Shown: positions 52,746 through 62,667, counted from the first letter of the stretch. The stretch is DNA of 64,000 nt from an uncultured Pelagibacteraceae bacterium (GCA_902515205.1 CABXTU010000004.1:1-64000); one strand, 5' to 3'. Numbers and translations: made by a program. Notes: a model not told the origin generated them from the letters alone.

Positions 52746-53245
52746 TATTTGAACAAACCTACCTTTAAACTGTCTGCTGAATAAATCTTTTTATCGTCTG
52801 CTAATACCACTCCATTAGCGAGACCTACTGTTGTACCTCCTGGAGACATAATTTTTTTCATATCTATCTCATATCTGACGTTTTTTACGCTTTGTAAAAC
52901 TTCACCAGTAAATTTTACAGTCCCCACTCCTAAAGCTCTTCCTTTTCCTGGATTTCCAATCCAGCCTAAATAAAATCCTACTAATTGCCACATAGCATCA
53001 AGACCAAGGCAGCCAGGCATGACAGGGTCTTCTTTAAAGTGACAATTAAAAAACCAAAAGTTTTTTTTTATATCTAGTTCAGCTTTCAATGAACCTTTGT
53101 TAAAAGCACCCTTATCATCAGTAATTTCTGTAATTCTATCAAACATAAGCATAGGTGGAAGAGGTAATTTAGCATTTCCTGGACCAAATAGTTTACCTTC
53201 TCCGCAATCAATTAGCTCATCATACGAGTAAGAGTTTTTTTTCAT
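52745..53245 (-). CDS. fabA: 3-hydroxydecanoyl-ACP dehydratase
   Basis: [42 protein letters not shown] motifs. Confidence 0.97.
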   Translation of the reverse strand: MKKNSYSYDELIDCGEGKLFGPGNAKLPLPPMLMFDRITEITDDKGAFNKGSLKAELDIKKNFWFFNCHFKEDPVMPGCLGLDAMWQLVGFYLGWIGNPGKGRALGVGTVKFTGEVLQSVKNVRYEIDMKKIMSPGGTTVGLANGVVLADDKKIYSADSLKVGLFK

Positions 53246-53295
53246 AAGAGTACTCTTATTTACTTGATTTTGTAATTATATAATATAATTATAAT

Positions 53296-53317
53296 ACTAG
53301 TTTAGAATAATTATAAC
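53296..53317. promoter_or_regulatory. Irr-box/ICE-like element in fabA-irr intergenic region
   Basis: ACTAGTTTAGAATAATTATAAC; the TTTAGAAtaaTTaTAAc core resembles the alphaproteobacterial ICE palindrome TTTAGAAnnnTTCTAAA; partner copy upstream of katG. Confidence 0.6.
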
Positions 53318-53335
53318 TAACAATATGGTTAAATA

Positions 53336-53734
53336 GTGAAATATATTGAAAAACTTAGAAATTCTGGATTAAGACCAACTAAGCAGAGACTTCAAATTTG
53401 TGATGTTTTATTTAATACCGATAAAACATTTCATTTCACGATAAATGAATTAGAACAAAAAATTAAGAAACAAACAAACAGCAAAATATCACTAGCTACA
53501 GTTTATAATACTGTTCACGCATTTGAGAAAAAAGGATATCTGAAACAAATTCCCATCAATTCTAGTGAGACCTATTTTGATACAAATGTTACTGATCATC
53601 ACCATTTTTATGATTTGAAAGAGGAAAAATTGATTGATTTAGAGAATTCAGATGTAGGACCAATTAATATTTTAAAAAAAATTAATGGAAAAAAGATTAA
53701 GTCAGTTGAAGTTTTAGTAAAACTAGAGGAATAA
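53336..53734 (+). CDS. irr: Fur-family iron response regulator Irr
   Basis: SGLRPTKQRLQICDVLF, SLATVYNTVHAFEKKGYL, VTDHHHFYDL (HHH) ; divergent from fabA as commonly seen for alphaproteobacterial irr; GTG start. Confidence 0.88.
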   Translation: MKYIEKLRNSGLRPTKQRLQICDVLFNTDKTFHFTINELEQKIKKQTNSKISLATVYNTVHAFEKKGYLKQIPINSSETYFDTNVTDHHHFYDLKEEKLIDLENSDVGPINILKKINGKKIKSVEVLVKLEE

Positions 53735-53777
53735 TCTAACGATTAATTTAGCGTCATTTTTAACCAATTGACACTTT

Positions 53778-53799
53778 TTTAGAATCATTATAAACTAGT
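53778..53799. promoter_or_regulatory. Irr-box/ICE-like element upstream of katG
   Basis: TTTAGAATCATTATAAACTAGT; reverse complement ACTAGTTTATAATGATTCTAAA matches the irr-upstream element at 18/22 positions; overlaps the spacer/-10 region behind TTGACA (53768-53773). Confidence 0.65.
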
Positions 53800-53831
53800 T
53801 AAATCATAAAAATTTACATATAGGTAACTAA

Positions 53832-56069
53832 ATGAGCACTGAGAACTATAAAAATAAATCTTTTAAAGCTGATCAATTAAGCAAATGTCCTTTTACTGGA
53901 GCAGGAACGCCTGCAAAATTTTCTGCTGGAAGAGGTCAATCAGTAAGAGATTTTTGGCCAAATAGTTTAAATCTCAAAATACTTAGTCAACATTCTAATC
54001 TATCAAATCCGATGGATAAAAAATTTAACTACGCTAAAGAATTTAAAAAACTTAATTATAAGGCTCTCAAGAGAGATTTAAAAAAACTAATGACTGATTC
54101 ACAAGAGTGGTGGCCAGCCGATTATGGCCATTATGGACCTCTATTCATAAGGTTAGCTTGGCACGCAGCGGGTACATACAGAACCGGCGATGGAAGAGGT
54201 GGAGCTGGAACTGGAAATCAAAGATTTGCACCACTTAATTCTTGGCCAGATAATGTCAATTTAGACAAAGCAAGATTGCTTCTTTGGCCAATTAAAAAAA
54301 AGTATGGAAATAAAATCTCTTGGGCAGATTTATTTATTCTAGTTGGAAATGTTGCTTTAGATTCTATGGGATTTAAAACATTTGGATTTGGTGCAGGAAG
54401 AACAGATATTTGGGAACCAGAAGATGATATTTACTGGGGATCAGAAAAAGAGATGTTAGGTGTGGAAAGATATACCCCAAAAAGAGATTTAGAACAACCA
54501 CTGGGTGCTTCACATATGGGTTTGATATATGTCAACCCACAAGGTCCTGATGCTAATCCAGATCCAAAACTTGCAGCGCATGATATTAGGGAAACATTCG
54601 GTAGAATGGCAATGAATGATTATGAAACAGCAGCATTAGTAGCTGGTGGACACACATTTGGAAAATCACATGGAGCAGCGCCTGAGTCACACAAAGGCCC
54701 TGACCCTGAAGCTTCAAGAATTCAAGATCAGTCAACTGGATGGAATAGTGGATATAAATCTGGAAAAGGTGTTGATACAATCAGTAGCGGTATCGAAGGT
54801 GCTTGGACACAAAATCCAATTCAATGGGATATGGGTTATTTAGACTGCCTTTATGATCACGAATGGGAGCTTACAAAAAGTCCTGCTGGTGCTCATCAAT
54901 GGACACCAAAGAAAAATGGGCAAAAGATAAAAATGGTTCCTGATGCACACGATAAAAATGTTCTTCACCCTCCTATGATGCAAACAACAGATATTTCTAT
55001 GAAAGTTGATCCAAGTTATGGGCCTATTACAAAACATTTTCATAAAAATCCAAAAGAATTTCACGATGCATTTGCTAGAGCATGGTTTAAACTAACCCAC
55101 AGGGATATGGGGCCAAGAGTTTGTTATCTTGGTAGTGATGTTCCAAAAGAACAACTAATTTGGCAAGATCCAATTGATAAACCAAAATATAAATTGATAT
55201 CAAAAGATATAAATGATTTAAAATTAAAAATATCAAAGTCCAAACTATCAGTTTCTGATTTAGTTTCTACTGCTTGGGCTTCAGCTTCAACTTTTAGAGG
55301 CTCTGATAAAAGAGGCGGTGCTAATGGAGCAAGAATAATGTTAGAGCCACAAAAAAATTGGAAAGTTAATAATCCTTCTAATCTCTCAAAAGTTATCTCA
55401 GCGTTAAAGAAAATTAAGAAACAATTTGATAATAAAAAGAAAACAGTTTCAATGGCTGATTTAATTGTTTTAGCTGGAGGAGTGGGAGTTGAAATGGCTG
55501 CTAAAAAAGCTGGATATAAAGTAAAAGTTCCATTTTCTCCTGGTAGAGGAGATGCAAGACAAGATCAAACAGATGTGAATTCATTTGGATTATTAGAACC
55601 TCAAGCAGATGGTTTTAGAAATTATCTAAATGGTGGTAAATCAATTGTATCAGCTGAAGAAAAGCTAATTGATAAAGCACAATTAATGGGATTAACAGCT
55701 CCTGAAATGACAGTGCTTTTAGGTGGAATGCGAGTCTTAGATACAAACTACGATAATTCTAAAGATGGTGTATTTACAAAAAAACCTGGTGTGCTAACTA
55801 ACGATTATTTTTTAAATCTATTAGATATGAATATAACATGGAAAGAAACAGATAAATCTGAACAAACATTTGCTGGAATAGATAGAAAGACGAAAAAAAC
55901 AAAATGGAAAGGTACAAGAGTTGATCTTATTTTTGGGTCAAATTCACAATTAAGAGCTTTAGCTGAAGTCTATGCGTGCGATGAATCTCAAGACAAATTT
56001 ATCAAAGACTTTACTGCAGCATGGGCTAAAGTGATGAATGCAGACAGATTTGATTTAAAATTTAACTGA
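53832..56069 (+). CDS. katG: Catalase-peroxidase
   Basis: [63 protein letters not shown] motifs; full two-domain length. Confidence 0.98.
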   Translation: MSTENYKNKSFKADQLSKCPFTGAGTPAKFSAGRGQSVRDFWPNSLNLKILSQHSNLSNPMDKKFNYAKEFKKLNYKALKRDLKKLMTDSQEWWPADYGHYGPLFIRLAWHAAGTYRTGDGRGGAGTGNQRFAPLNSWPDNVNLDKARLLLWPIKKKYGNKISWADLFILVGNVALDSMGFKTFGFGAGRTDIWEPEDDIYWGSEKEMLGVERYTPKRDLEQPLGASHMGLIYVNPQGPDANPDPKLAAHDIRETFGRMAMNDYETAALVAGGHTFGKSHGAAPESHKGPDPEASRIQDQSTGWNSGYKSGKGVDTISSGIEGAWTQNPIQWDMGYLDCLYDHEWELTKSPAGAHQWTPKKNGQKIKMVPDAHDKNVLHPPMMQTTDISMKVDPSYGPITKHFHKNPKEFHDAFARAWFKLTHRDMGPRVCYLGSDVPKEQLIWQDPIDKPKYKLISKDINDLKLKISKSKLSVSDLVSTAWASASTFRGSDKRGGANGARIMLEPQKNWKVNNPSNLSKVISALKKIKKQFDNKKKTVSMADLIVLAGGVGVEMAAKKAGYKVKVPFSPGRGDARQDQTDVNSFGLLEPQADGFRNYLNGGKSIVSAEEKLIDKAQLMGLTAPEMTVLLGGMRVLDTNYDNSKDGVFTKKPGVLTNDYFLNLLDMNITWKETDKSEQTFAGIDRKTKKTKWKGTRVDLIFGSNSQLRALAEVYACDESQDKFIKDFTAAWAKVMNADRFDLKFN

Positions 56070-56090
56070 GATTAAAAATAGAAAATATTT

Positions 56091-56693
56091 ATGGAAAAAA
56101 ATAATTTTAAAGATTTTTATGAAGTACCCAATCTAAATTTTGATATTTCAAAACTACAATCTGATTTAAACAAGATACTAGAAAATAAAAAATTTAATTC
56201 TCCTGGGGTTACTCATTTTGGAGCAATTCCGTTAAACCAAATTCCAAATGATGAGAACTCTATTAAAGGGAATAATATAAGAGGAAAATATTGGACGATA
56301 GCTGATGATACAGGCAAGGAAGTTTCAAGAGATGTAGATATAGATGAGTCTAAATACACACAATTAGTTCCAGAATTTGAAAAAACTTATTTTGAAGAAG
56401 TATTCGAAACATTGAGCAAAAGATTTAAACTAGGAAGAGTAAGACTCTTATTAAAAGAGCCAAGATCGACTTTAAGTTGGCATAAAGATCCAGAATGTAG
56501 ACTTCATGTTCCAATTATAACTAACAAAGGCTGCTCTATGGTTATAGAAAATGTTGCTAAGCATCTTCCTGCTGATGGAAAAGTATGGATAACAAACAAC
56601 ACTAAGTTTCACAATTTTTTTAACGGGGGTGAACAAGCTCGTATACATTTAGTTGCGTGTGTTCTTGAGAGCCCTTTTAAAAATGATGATTAG
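56091..56693 (+). CDS. Aspartyl/asparaginyl beta-hydroxylase-like (2OG-Fe(II)) protein
   Basis: RLLLKEPRSTLSWHKDPECRLHVPIITNKGCSMVIEN...NNTKFHNFFNGGEQARIHLVACV with HxD...H and R residues of AspH-like dioxygenases. Confidence 0.75.
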   Translation: MEKNNFKDFYEVPNLNFDISKLQSDLNKILENKKFNSPGVTHFGAIPLNQIPNDENSIKGNNIRGKYWTIADDTGKEVSRDVDIDESKYTQLVPEFEKTYFEEVFETLSKRFKLGRVRLLLKEPRSTLSWHKDPECRLHVPIITNKGCSMVIENVAKHLPADGKVWITNNTKFHNFFNGGEQARIHLVACVLESPFKNDD

Positions 56694-56718
56694 TAGAGAA
56701 ATCCAAATTTACTAGATA

Positions 56719-57882
56719 ATGAATGCTTTTATTGCAGCTGTTCTAGAAAAAAAAACCATCTTAGTCGCAAATGAAGGAAGACTTCTAAAAAAAAGTTTTT
56801 TAGGTATTGCTATTTTAGCAATGGCATTTCAAACCAATAATTTTGGAGAAATGGTAAGAAACACATTGGTGGATGCATATTTACAAGTTTCAGTATTTGT
56901 TGGTTTTACTCTTTTTATTTTTATTGGAATGGATGCTCTTACACGATTTAATATTTCCAATATTTTAGAAAAAACTAAAAAATTTCATGTTGTTATGGCT
57001 TCTTTATTGGGAGCATTACCAGGTTGTGGTGGGGCAATTGTAGTTGTTACTCAGTATATTCAAGGAAGAATAAGTTTTGGATCATTTGTTGCAGTTTTAA
57101 CTGCTACTATGGGTGATGCTGCTTTTTTACTTCTTGCCGCAGAACCTTTGACTGGCTTATTTATATTTATTTTAGGGGCTTTTGTAGGAACAATTTCTGG
57201 ATTCATTGTCGACAAAATTCATGGAGAAAATTATCTTCAAAGTAATTCAAAATTAAAGGTTGAATTTGAAAAAATTGAAAAAACTTTTGTTTCTAAATTC
57301 AATATATTTTGGATTTTAATATTTCTGCCTGGTTTTTTAATAGGTTTATTTTTAGCTTTTCAACAAGATATAGATCAAATACTAGGAACTCCTGATGGCT
57401 TAAGTATAACACATATAATAGGAGCTGCTGGTGCTATTTTGAGTATATTTATGTGGTCGCTCAATCCACTAAGTGACTTTCAATGCTCTACTGATAGAAG
57501 TAGAAATCTTTCATCAAGAGTTGTTGATACAACAAATTTTGTAACAACTTGGGTAATATGTGGATTTCTAACTTTTGAAATATTCATGTATTTTACAGAA
57601 TATGATTTAAAAACATTTTTTGATATCTGGTTGCCATTTGTGCCACTAATAGCAATTTTTTTTGGTTTTTTACCAGGTTGTGGACCACAAATTGTTATTA
57701 CCACATTTTACCTTAATGGTTTTATTCCACTATCTGCAGAAATAGGTAATGCTATTTCCAATGATGGTGATGCGTTATTTCCTGCTATAGCTTTAGCCCC
57801 TAAAGCCGCAATCATTGCAACCCTGTATAGTGCTGTTCCGGCAATTATTATTGCTTATGGTTATATGTTTTTTTTTGAATAA
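56719..57882 (+). CDS. Putative 10-TM metal (manganese/heavy-metal) transporter, PF11449-like
   Basis: Duplicated GALPGCGGAIVVV and GFLPGCGPQIVI motifs, ~10 TM segments. Confidence 0.78.
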   Translation: MNAFIAAVLEKKTILVANEGRLLKKSFLGIAILAMAFQTNNFGEMVRNTLVDAYLQVSVFVGFTLFIFIGMDALTRFNISNILEKTKKFHVVMASLLGALPGCGGAIVVVTQYIQGRISFGSFVAVLTATMGDAAFLLLAAEPLTGLFIFILGAFVGTISGFIVDKIHGENYLQSNSKLKVEFEKIEKTFVSKFNIFWILIFLPGFLIGLFLAFQQDIDQILGTPDGLSITHIIGAAGAILSIFMWSLNPLSDFQCSTDRSRNLSSRVVDTTNFVTTWVICGFLTFEIFMYFTEYDLKTFFDIWLPFVPLIAIFFGFLPGCGPQIVITTFYLNGFIPLSAEIGNAISNDGDALFPAIALAPKAAIIATLYSAVPAIIIAYGYMFFFE

Positions 57883-57940
57883 AAAAGTTTTTAAGTTTTT
57901 TAATTTTAGTAAGCTTATAAATATTTTTTCTAATAAAGAG

Positions 57941-57991
57941 TGATAATAATTCTTATTCTCAAAAAAAATATGCTAATGATAATTGTTCTCA
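57941..57991. promoter_or_regulatory. Tandem Fur-box-like sites
   Basis: TGATAATAATTCTTA (57941-57955) and TGATAATTGTTCTCA (57977-57991); each differs from the 7-1-7 Fur consensus TGATAATnATTATCA at two positions. Confidence 0.6.
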
Positions 57992-58035
57992 CTCATTTTT
58001 CTTGAATGTTTTTATTTCATGTTTAATTTATTGGA

Positions 58036-58215
58036 ATGCAAATAGAAAACTATAATTGTAAAAAATGTGGACTTACAATTTCATCCACGTGCTCAAAGTG
58101 TGAAAAAGTTGTGGATATAGAAATACTTGATGATGGTTGTATTGTACAAAAAACAAAGTGCGGAGATTGTGCAAATGCTCCAGTAGTAAAAGACATCTGC
58201 GCTCAACAAAAATAG
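58036..58215 (+). CDS. Small cysteine-rich (zinc-ribbon/metal-binding-like) protein, 59 aa
   Basis: Read by hand: MQIENYNCKKCGLTISSTCSKCEKVVDIEILDDGCIVQKTKCGDCANAPVVKDICAQQK*; eight Cys including three CxxC pairs; not in ORF track. Confidence 0.75.
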   Translation: MQIENYNCKKCGLTISSTCSKCEKVVDIEILDDGCIVQKTKCGDCANAPVVKDICAQQK

Positions 58216-58241
58216 TTGAGATAATTAATTTTTTTTTTACA

Positions 58242-58700
58242 TTAATAAATCTCTCCCCAATTATTTTTGTTTTTAATCCATCCTGAAAATTTTTCAGTTT
58301 TTACTTTACACCAATTATCTTCACATCTCTGGACCACTAAAAGTCTTCCTTTTTTGATTCTTGCAACAGGTTTAGAGAAGTTTGAAGGTTTATGGAAAAG
58401 AATCTTGTCTTTTAAGGAAATTATAGAATTTATCTTTTTCAATTGAGAAACATGTATCCACCCACTATTATTTTTAAGATCAATTATTCTTCTAAAATTT
58501 TCTTTTTTGTCTATTTGTTTAATTGGTAAATTTTTTTTCTTATAAATATATTTTATAGGTGACTCAAAACTTGGACCGTATCTAACATTGACTTTATTTT
58601 TTTTTAAAGATAAAAAAATCTCTTCAGAATTACAAATTGAAAAAAAAAATAGAGTAAAAATAATTATTAAATTTTTTTTTAAATAAATCATTTTAGACAT
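58242..58700 (-). CDS. SH3-domain secreted protein
   Basis: Signal peptide then bacterial SH3 repeats: KNKVNVRYGPSFESPIKYIYKKKNLPIKQI...WIHVSQL ... RCEDNWCKVKTEKFSGWI. Confidence 0.85.
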   Translation of the reverse strand: MSKMIYLKKNLIIIFTLFFFSICNSEEIFLSLKKNKVNVRYGPSFESPIKYIYKKKNLPIKQIDKKENFRRIIDLKNNSGWIHVSQLKKINSIISLKDKILFHKPSNFSKPVARIKKGRLLVVQRCEDNWCKVKTEKFSGWIKNKNNWGEIY

Positions 58701-59439
58701 TTTTAAGTTTTTTAAGTTTCACTTTTCGAAAGTTTAGATTTAGTAAATCTAAAATTAATATTTGACCATTTAAACTTTTACCAATTTTTAAGATCTTTTT
58801 TAAAATTTCATTAGCCTGAATAGTACCAATAATACCTGCCACAGTTCCTATGACTCCCTCATATTCACAATTCATAACATCATCAACAACCTCTTTTTCT
58901 TGGAAAAAACTTTTTATACATGGTGTCCTTTTTTTCTTAAAATCAAAAGTAAAAATATGCCCCTCAAATTTACTAATAGCTCCAGTTACTAAAATCTTTT
59001 TTGACTCCTTGCAAAAATCATTAATCAAAAATTTTGTTTTAAAATTATCTGAACCATCTACGATATAATTATAATTTTTTATTATTTTAGCGCAATTATC
59101 TTTGTTCAATCTTATTTTGTAACAAAAAACTTTTGTTTTAGAATTAATATTTTTTAATTTTTTTTGAGCAGCTATAACTTTAAATTTTTTTAAATCATTA
59201 ACATCATAAAGACTCTGACGATGTATATTAGATAATTCGACATAGTCAGAGTCTATAATTCCTAGAGTACCTACACCTGCCCTTGTTAAAAATTCTGCAA
59301 CAGGGCAGCCTAAGCCTCCCATGCCAATAATTAATACTTTAGAATTTATAATTTTTTTTTGGCCTATGGCACCAATGTTTTTTAGTATAATTTGTCTTGA
59401 AAATCTTTCAATTTCATATTTATTTAATTTTAAATTCAT
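58693..59439 (-). CDS. HesA/MoeB/ThiF family adenylyltransferase
   Basis: RFSRQIILKNIGAIGQKKI, VLIIGMGGLGCPVAEFLTRAGVGTLGIIDSDYVELSNIHRQ motif. Confidence 0.93.
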   Translation of the reverse strand: MNLKLNKYEIERFSRQIILKNIGAIGQKKIINSKVLIIGMGGLGCPVAEFLTRAGVGTLGIIDSDYVELSNIHRQSLYDVNDLKKFKVIAAQKKLKNINSKTKVFCYKIRLNKDNCAKIIKNYNYIVDGSDNFKTKFLINDFCKESKKILVTGAISKFEGHIFTFDFKKKRTPCIKSFFQEKEVVDDVMNCEYEGVIGTVAGIIGTIQANEILKKILKIGKSLNGQILILDLLNLNFRKVKLKKLKNV

Positions 59440-59873
59440 TTACCAGTTGAGCCAAATCCGCCCTCTCCTCTTATTGTTTCTGGTAAATCATCAACTTCCT
59501 CTAAATCCATTTTGATGACAGGAGATAATATCATCTGTGCTATACGATCTCCATTATTTATAATAAAGTCTGAATCTCCGTGATTGAAAATTACAACTTT
59601 AATTTCTCCTCGATAGTCACTATCTATGGTTCCAGGTGTATTTAAAACAGTAATGTTATTCTTCACAGCTAAACCAGATCTTGGTCGAATTTGGATTTCA
59701 TAATTTTCTGAAAAGGCAACAGATAAACCTGTAGGAATTAAGAAAGAAGTTTTTGATTTTACGCAGATAGGCTTTTCAATAAATGCAGTTAGATCCATTC
59801 CGGAGGCTCCATTGGTTTTATATTCTGGTAACCTAACTGCAGGATTTAACTTTTTTATTAGTACTTTGACCAT
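59436..59873 (-). CDS. dut: dUTP diphosphatase
   Basis: GASGMDLTAF, IRPRSGLAVKNNITVLNTPGTIDSDYRGEI, RGEGGFGSTGK motifs. Confidence 0.98.
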   Translation of the reverse strand: MVKVLIKKLNPAVRLPEYKTNGASGMDLTAFIEKPICVKSKTSFLIPTGLSVAFSENYEIQIRPRSGLAVKNNITVLNTPGTIDSDYRGEIKVVIFNHGDSDFIINNGDRIAQMILSPVIKMDLEEVDDLPETIRGEGGFGSTGK

Positions 59874-61078
59874 TAATTAATCTGTGCAACAATTCTATCT
59901 ACAATTTCCTCTGATATTTCAGATTTTTTCTTTAATGAAAGTTTGTCTTTTTTATTTAAAGGATACTTATAATGAATAGTAACTTCATTCTTATCAGACT
60001 CAAAGCCAATACCTTTTTTAGATATATCATTTGCTACAATCCAATCACAGTTTTTATTCTTCAACTTAGAAATTGCATTCTTTTCTAAATTATCAGTTTC
60101 TGCAGCAAAACCTATAACCAACTTTGGTCTCATGGAATTATGGTTTGAAACATAGTTCAGTATATCAACATTCTTTTCTAAATTTATAGTAAGATTATCT
60201 TTTTTTTTTAACTTACTATTACTTTTTTTAATTACTTTATAATCAGATACAGCTGCGGAAAATATTGCTATGTCCGTAGGAAGGCTCAGTTGAGTTGCTT
60301 TAAACATTTCTTCTGCAGTTTCTACCTTTATCAAATTTATATTTTCCTCAATCCTCAAGTTAGTAGGTCCTGATATCAATGTAGTATCAAAACCTCTTTT
60401 AGATAAAGATTTTGCTATTTCATATCCTTGCTTTCCGCTAGATTTATTTGTTATAAATCTTACAGGGTCAATATATTCATTCGTTGGACCTGCTGTAACT
60501 AGGGCTTTAATCTTTTTATTCTTTGATTGAGAGAATAAAAAGTTTTTTATTTCATAGTAAATTTCTTTTGGATCTGTCATCTTACCTTCTCCATATTCCC
60601 CACATGCCATATCACCAATAATTGGACCTATAAATCTATATCCATAACTTTTTAAAATTTTTATATTATCCTTAGTTGATTGATGTTCCCACATTCTTAC
60701 ATTCATAGCTGGGGCTAAAAAGACCTGCTTGTTTGAAGCAAGAATTACAGTTGAAGCCAAGTCTTCTGAAGAACCTTGACAAAATTTAGATATAGTGTTT
60801 GCAGTTGCAGGTGCAACAACTATTACGTCAGCCCATCTAGATAAAGCTATATGATCCATTTCTGTTTCATTTTCCACACTAAAAAGTTCATCGTAAACTT
60901 TACCTTGCGATAAAGATGCAACAGACAGTGGTGTAACAAATTCTTTTGCACTTTTAGTTAAAATTGTTTTAATTTCAGCATTGTTTTTTTTTAGTATTCT
61001 AATAGTTTCAAGACTTTTATAGGCTGAAATCCCACCACAAATTATAAATAAAATTTTTTTGTTTAATAAATCTTTCAT
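59873..61078 (-). CDS. coaBC: Bifunctional phosphopantothenoylcysteine decarboxylase/phosphopantothenate synthase
   Basis: GGISAYKSLETIR, APATANTISKF, FLAPAMNVRMWEH, TAGPTNEYIDPVRFITNKSSGKQGYE motifs. Confidence 0.97.
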   Translation of the reverse strand: MKDLLNKKILFIICGGISAYKSLETIRILKKNNAEIKTILTKSAKEFVTPLSVASLSQGKVYDELFSVENETEMDHIALSRWADVIVVAPATANTISKFCQGSSEDLASTVILASNKQVFLAPAMNVRMWEHQSTKDNIKILKSYGYRFIGPIIGDMACGEYGEGKMTDPKEIYYEIKNFLFSQSKNKKIKALVTAGPTNEYIDPVRFITNKSSGKQGYEIAKSLSKRGFDTTLISGPTNLRIEENINLIKVETAEEMFKATQLSLPTDIAIFSAAVSDYKVIKKSNSKLKKKDNLTINLEKNVDILNYVSNHNSMRPKLVIGFAAETDNLEKNAISKLKNKNCDWIVANDISKKGIGFESDKNEVTIHYKYPLNKKDKLSLKKKSEISEEIVDRIVAQIN

Positions 61079-61086
61079 TGGTTGAA

Positions 61087-62667
61087 TTAAAATACTAATA
61101 GACCAAAAATTACAAGGATTAATAAACCAATAATTGATTGATTTCTAAAAGCTGACATTTCTAGTTTTTTTGTATTCAAAGCTGTGTAAGAATTTGAGTT
61201 TTGGGGAATTTGACCATTTGCTAAATAAGTAAGGGCTTGATTGGCTTTATCCATAATTTCAGGAAACTCTGGCAATCTCTTAATTACTTCAGATGTGTTT
61301 TGAAGTGTCTCATTTATCGTTTTAACTGGATCTTTCGTTTCTTTTAACCAACTTTCAAGAACAGGCTTAGACGTTGTCCATATGTTAGTATCTGGATTTA
61401 ATTTTCTAGCAACACCCTCAACAACCACCATCGTTTTTTGTAGCATTAAAAGTTGGGGTTGCGTTTGCATATTGAATTTTTCAGTTACATCAAAAAGTTG
61501 TTTTAATAATCTTCCACCTGAAATATCTTTTACGGCTTGACCAAAAATTGGTTCACCAATAGATCTTAATGCTTGAGATAAATCATCAATTGGAACATTT
61601 TTAGGAACCAATCCAGCAATCAAATGGACTTCAGCGACTTTTTTGTAATCTCTTTGAATAAATCCAAATAAAATTTCAGCTAAAAATCTTTTACTCATTT
61701 TGTCAAGTCTACCCATTATTCCAAAATCAATAGGTACTATAAAACCATTGTTGTCTATAAATACATTTCCTTGATGCATATCTGCGTGAAAAAAACCATC
61801 TCTAACAGCATGTCTTAAAAAGTTTTGAATAATATCTTCAGCAATTTTTTTTGTATCTAGATTATTTTTTTTAAGTTCATCAGTTTCTCTGATAGAAACT
61901 CCATCTACCCAGTCTAATGTCATTACTTTTTCACTCGTAAAATTCCAGTAAATTTGAGGAACTCTAAATCCTACATCATTCTTTGTGTTTTCCGCATACT
62001 CATTTGCTGCAGCAGCTTCGAATCTAAGATCCATCTCAAGATTTGTAATTTCTTTTAACAAAAAAACTACCTCAACCAACTTAAGCCTTTTTGTTTTTTT
62101 GACCAGAGATTCTATCAAAAAAGCAAAAAGCATGATTGCATCTATCTCATCATTAAATATTTTTTTTATGTCAGGTCTTAAAATTTTTATAGCTACATCT
62201 TTTATTGTTCCATCATCATTGATTTGTGCTTTGTGTACTTGAGCAATCGATGCTGCTGCAACTGGTTCACTAAAATTAATTATAGAATTGTATGTATCAT
62301 CACCTAAATCTTTTTTAATTATATCTTTTGCTTGAGTTAAAGAAAAAGGTGGTAATTTATCTTGAAGATTTTCAAGTTTTTTTGAGAGTTCCTCGCCAAT
62401 AATATCTGGCCTGGTGGCCATGAATTGACCAAGTTTTATAAAAGTTGTTCCCATCGACTCTAGCGAATTAGATAATCTTTCCCCCTCATCTTTATTTGTG
62501 GCAATTTTTTTTTTGTGGGTAAAAGAAAATGCTAAGATTTTGAATAAAATTTTAATTGCTAAAGGTGGTTGTTGAAATTTTGAAGAAATATTTAGTATAT
62601 CTGATTTTGCAACTTTTCTACCTAGCTTAAATAGAGTAATTATTTTTTTAAACATTAAATTTTCCAT
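61087..62667 (-). CDS. ubiB: Ubiquinone biosynthesis kinase-like protein UbiB
   Basis: GTTFIKLGQFMATRPDI, PVAAASIAQVHKA, GFFHADMHQGNVFI motifs. Confidence 0.96.
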   Translation of the reverse strand: MENLMFKKIITLFKLGRKVAKSDILNISSKFQQPPLAIKILFKILAFSFTHKKKIATNKDEGERLSNSLESMGTTFIKLGQFMATRPDIIGEELSKKLENLQDKLPPFSLTQAKDIIKKDLGDDTYNSIINFSEPVAAASIAQVHKAQINDDGTIKDVAIKILRPDIKKIFNDEIDAIMLFAFLIESLVKKTKRLKLVEVVFLLKEITNLEMDLRFEAAAANEYAENTKNDVGFRVPQIYWNFTSEKVMTLDWVDGVSIRETDELKKNNLDTKKIAEDIIQNFLRHAVRDGFFHADMHQGNVFIDNNGFIVPIDFGIMGRLDKMSKRFLAEILFGFIQRDYKKVAEVHLIAGLVPKNVPIDDLSQALRSIGEPIFGQAVKDISGGRLLKQLFDVTEKFNMQTQPQLLMLQKTMVVVEGVARKLNPDTNIWTTSKPVLESWLKETKDPVKTINETLQNTSEVIKRLPEFPEIMDKANQALTYLANGQIPQNSNSYTALNTKKLEMSAFRNQSIIGLLILVIFGLLVF

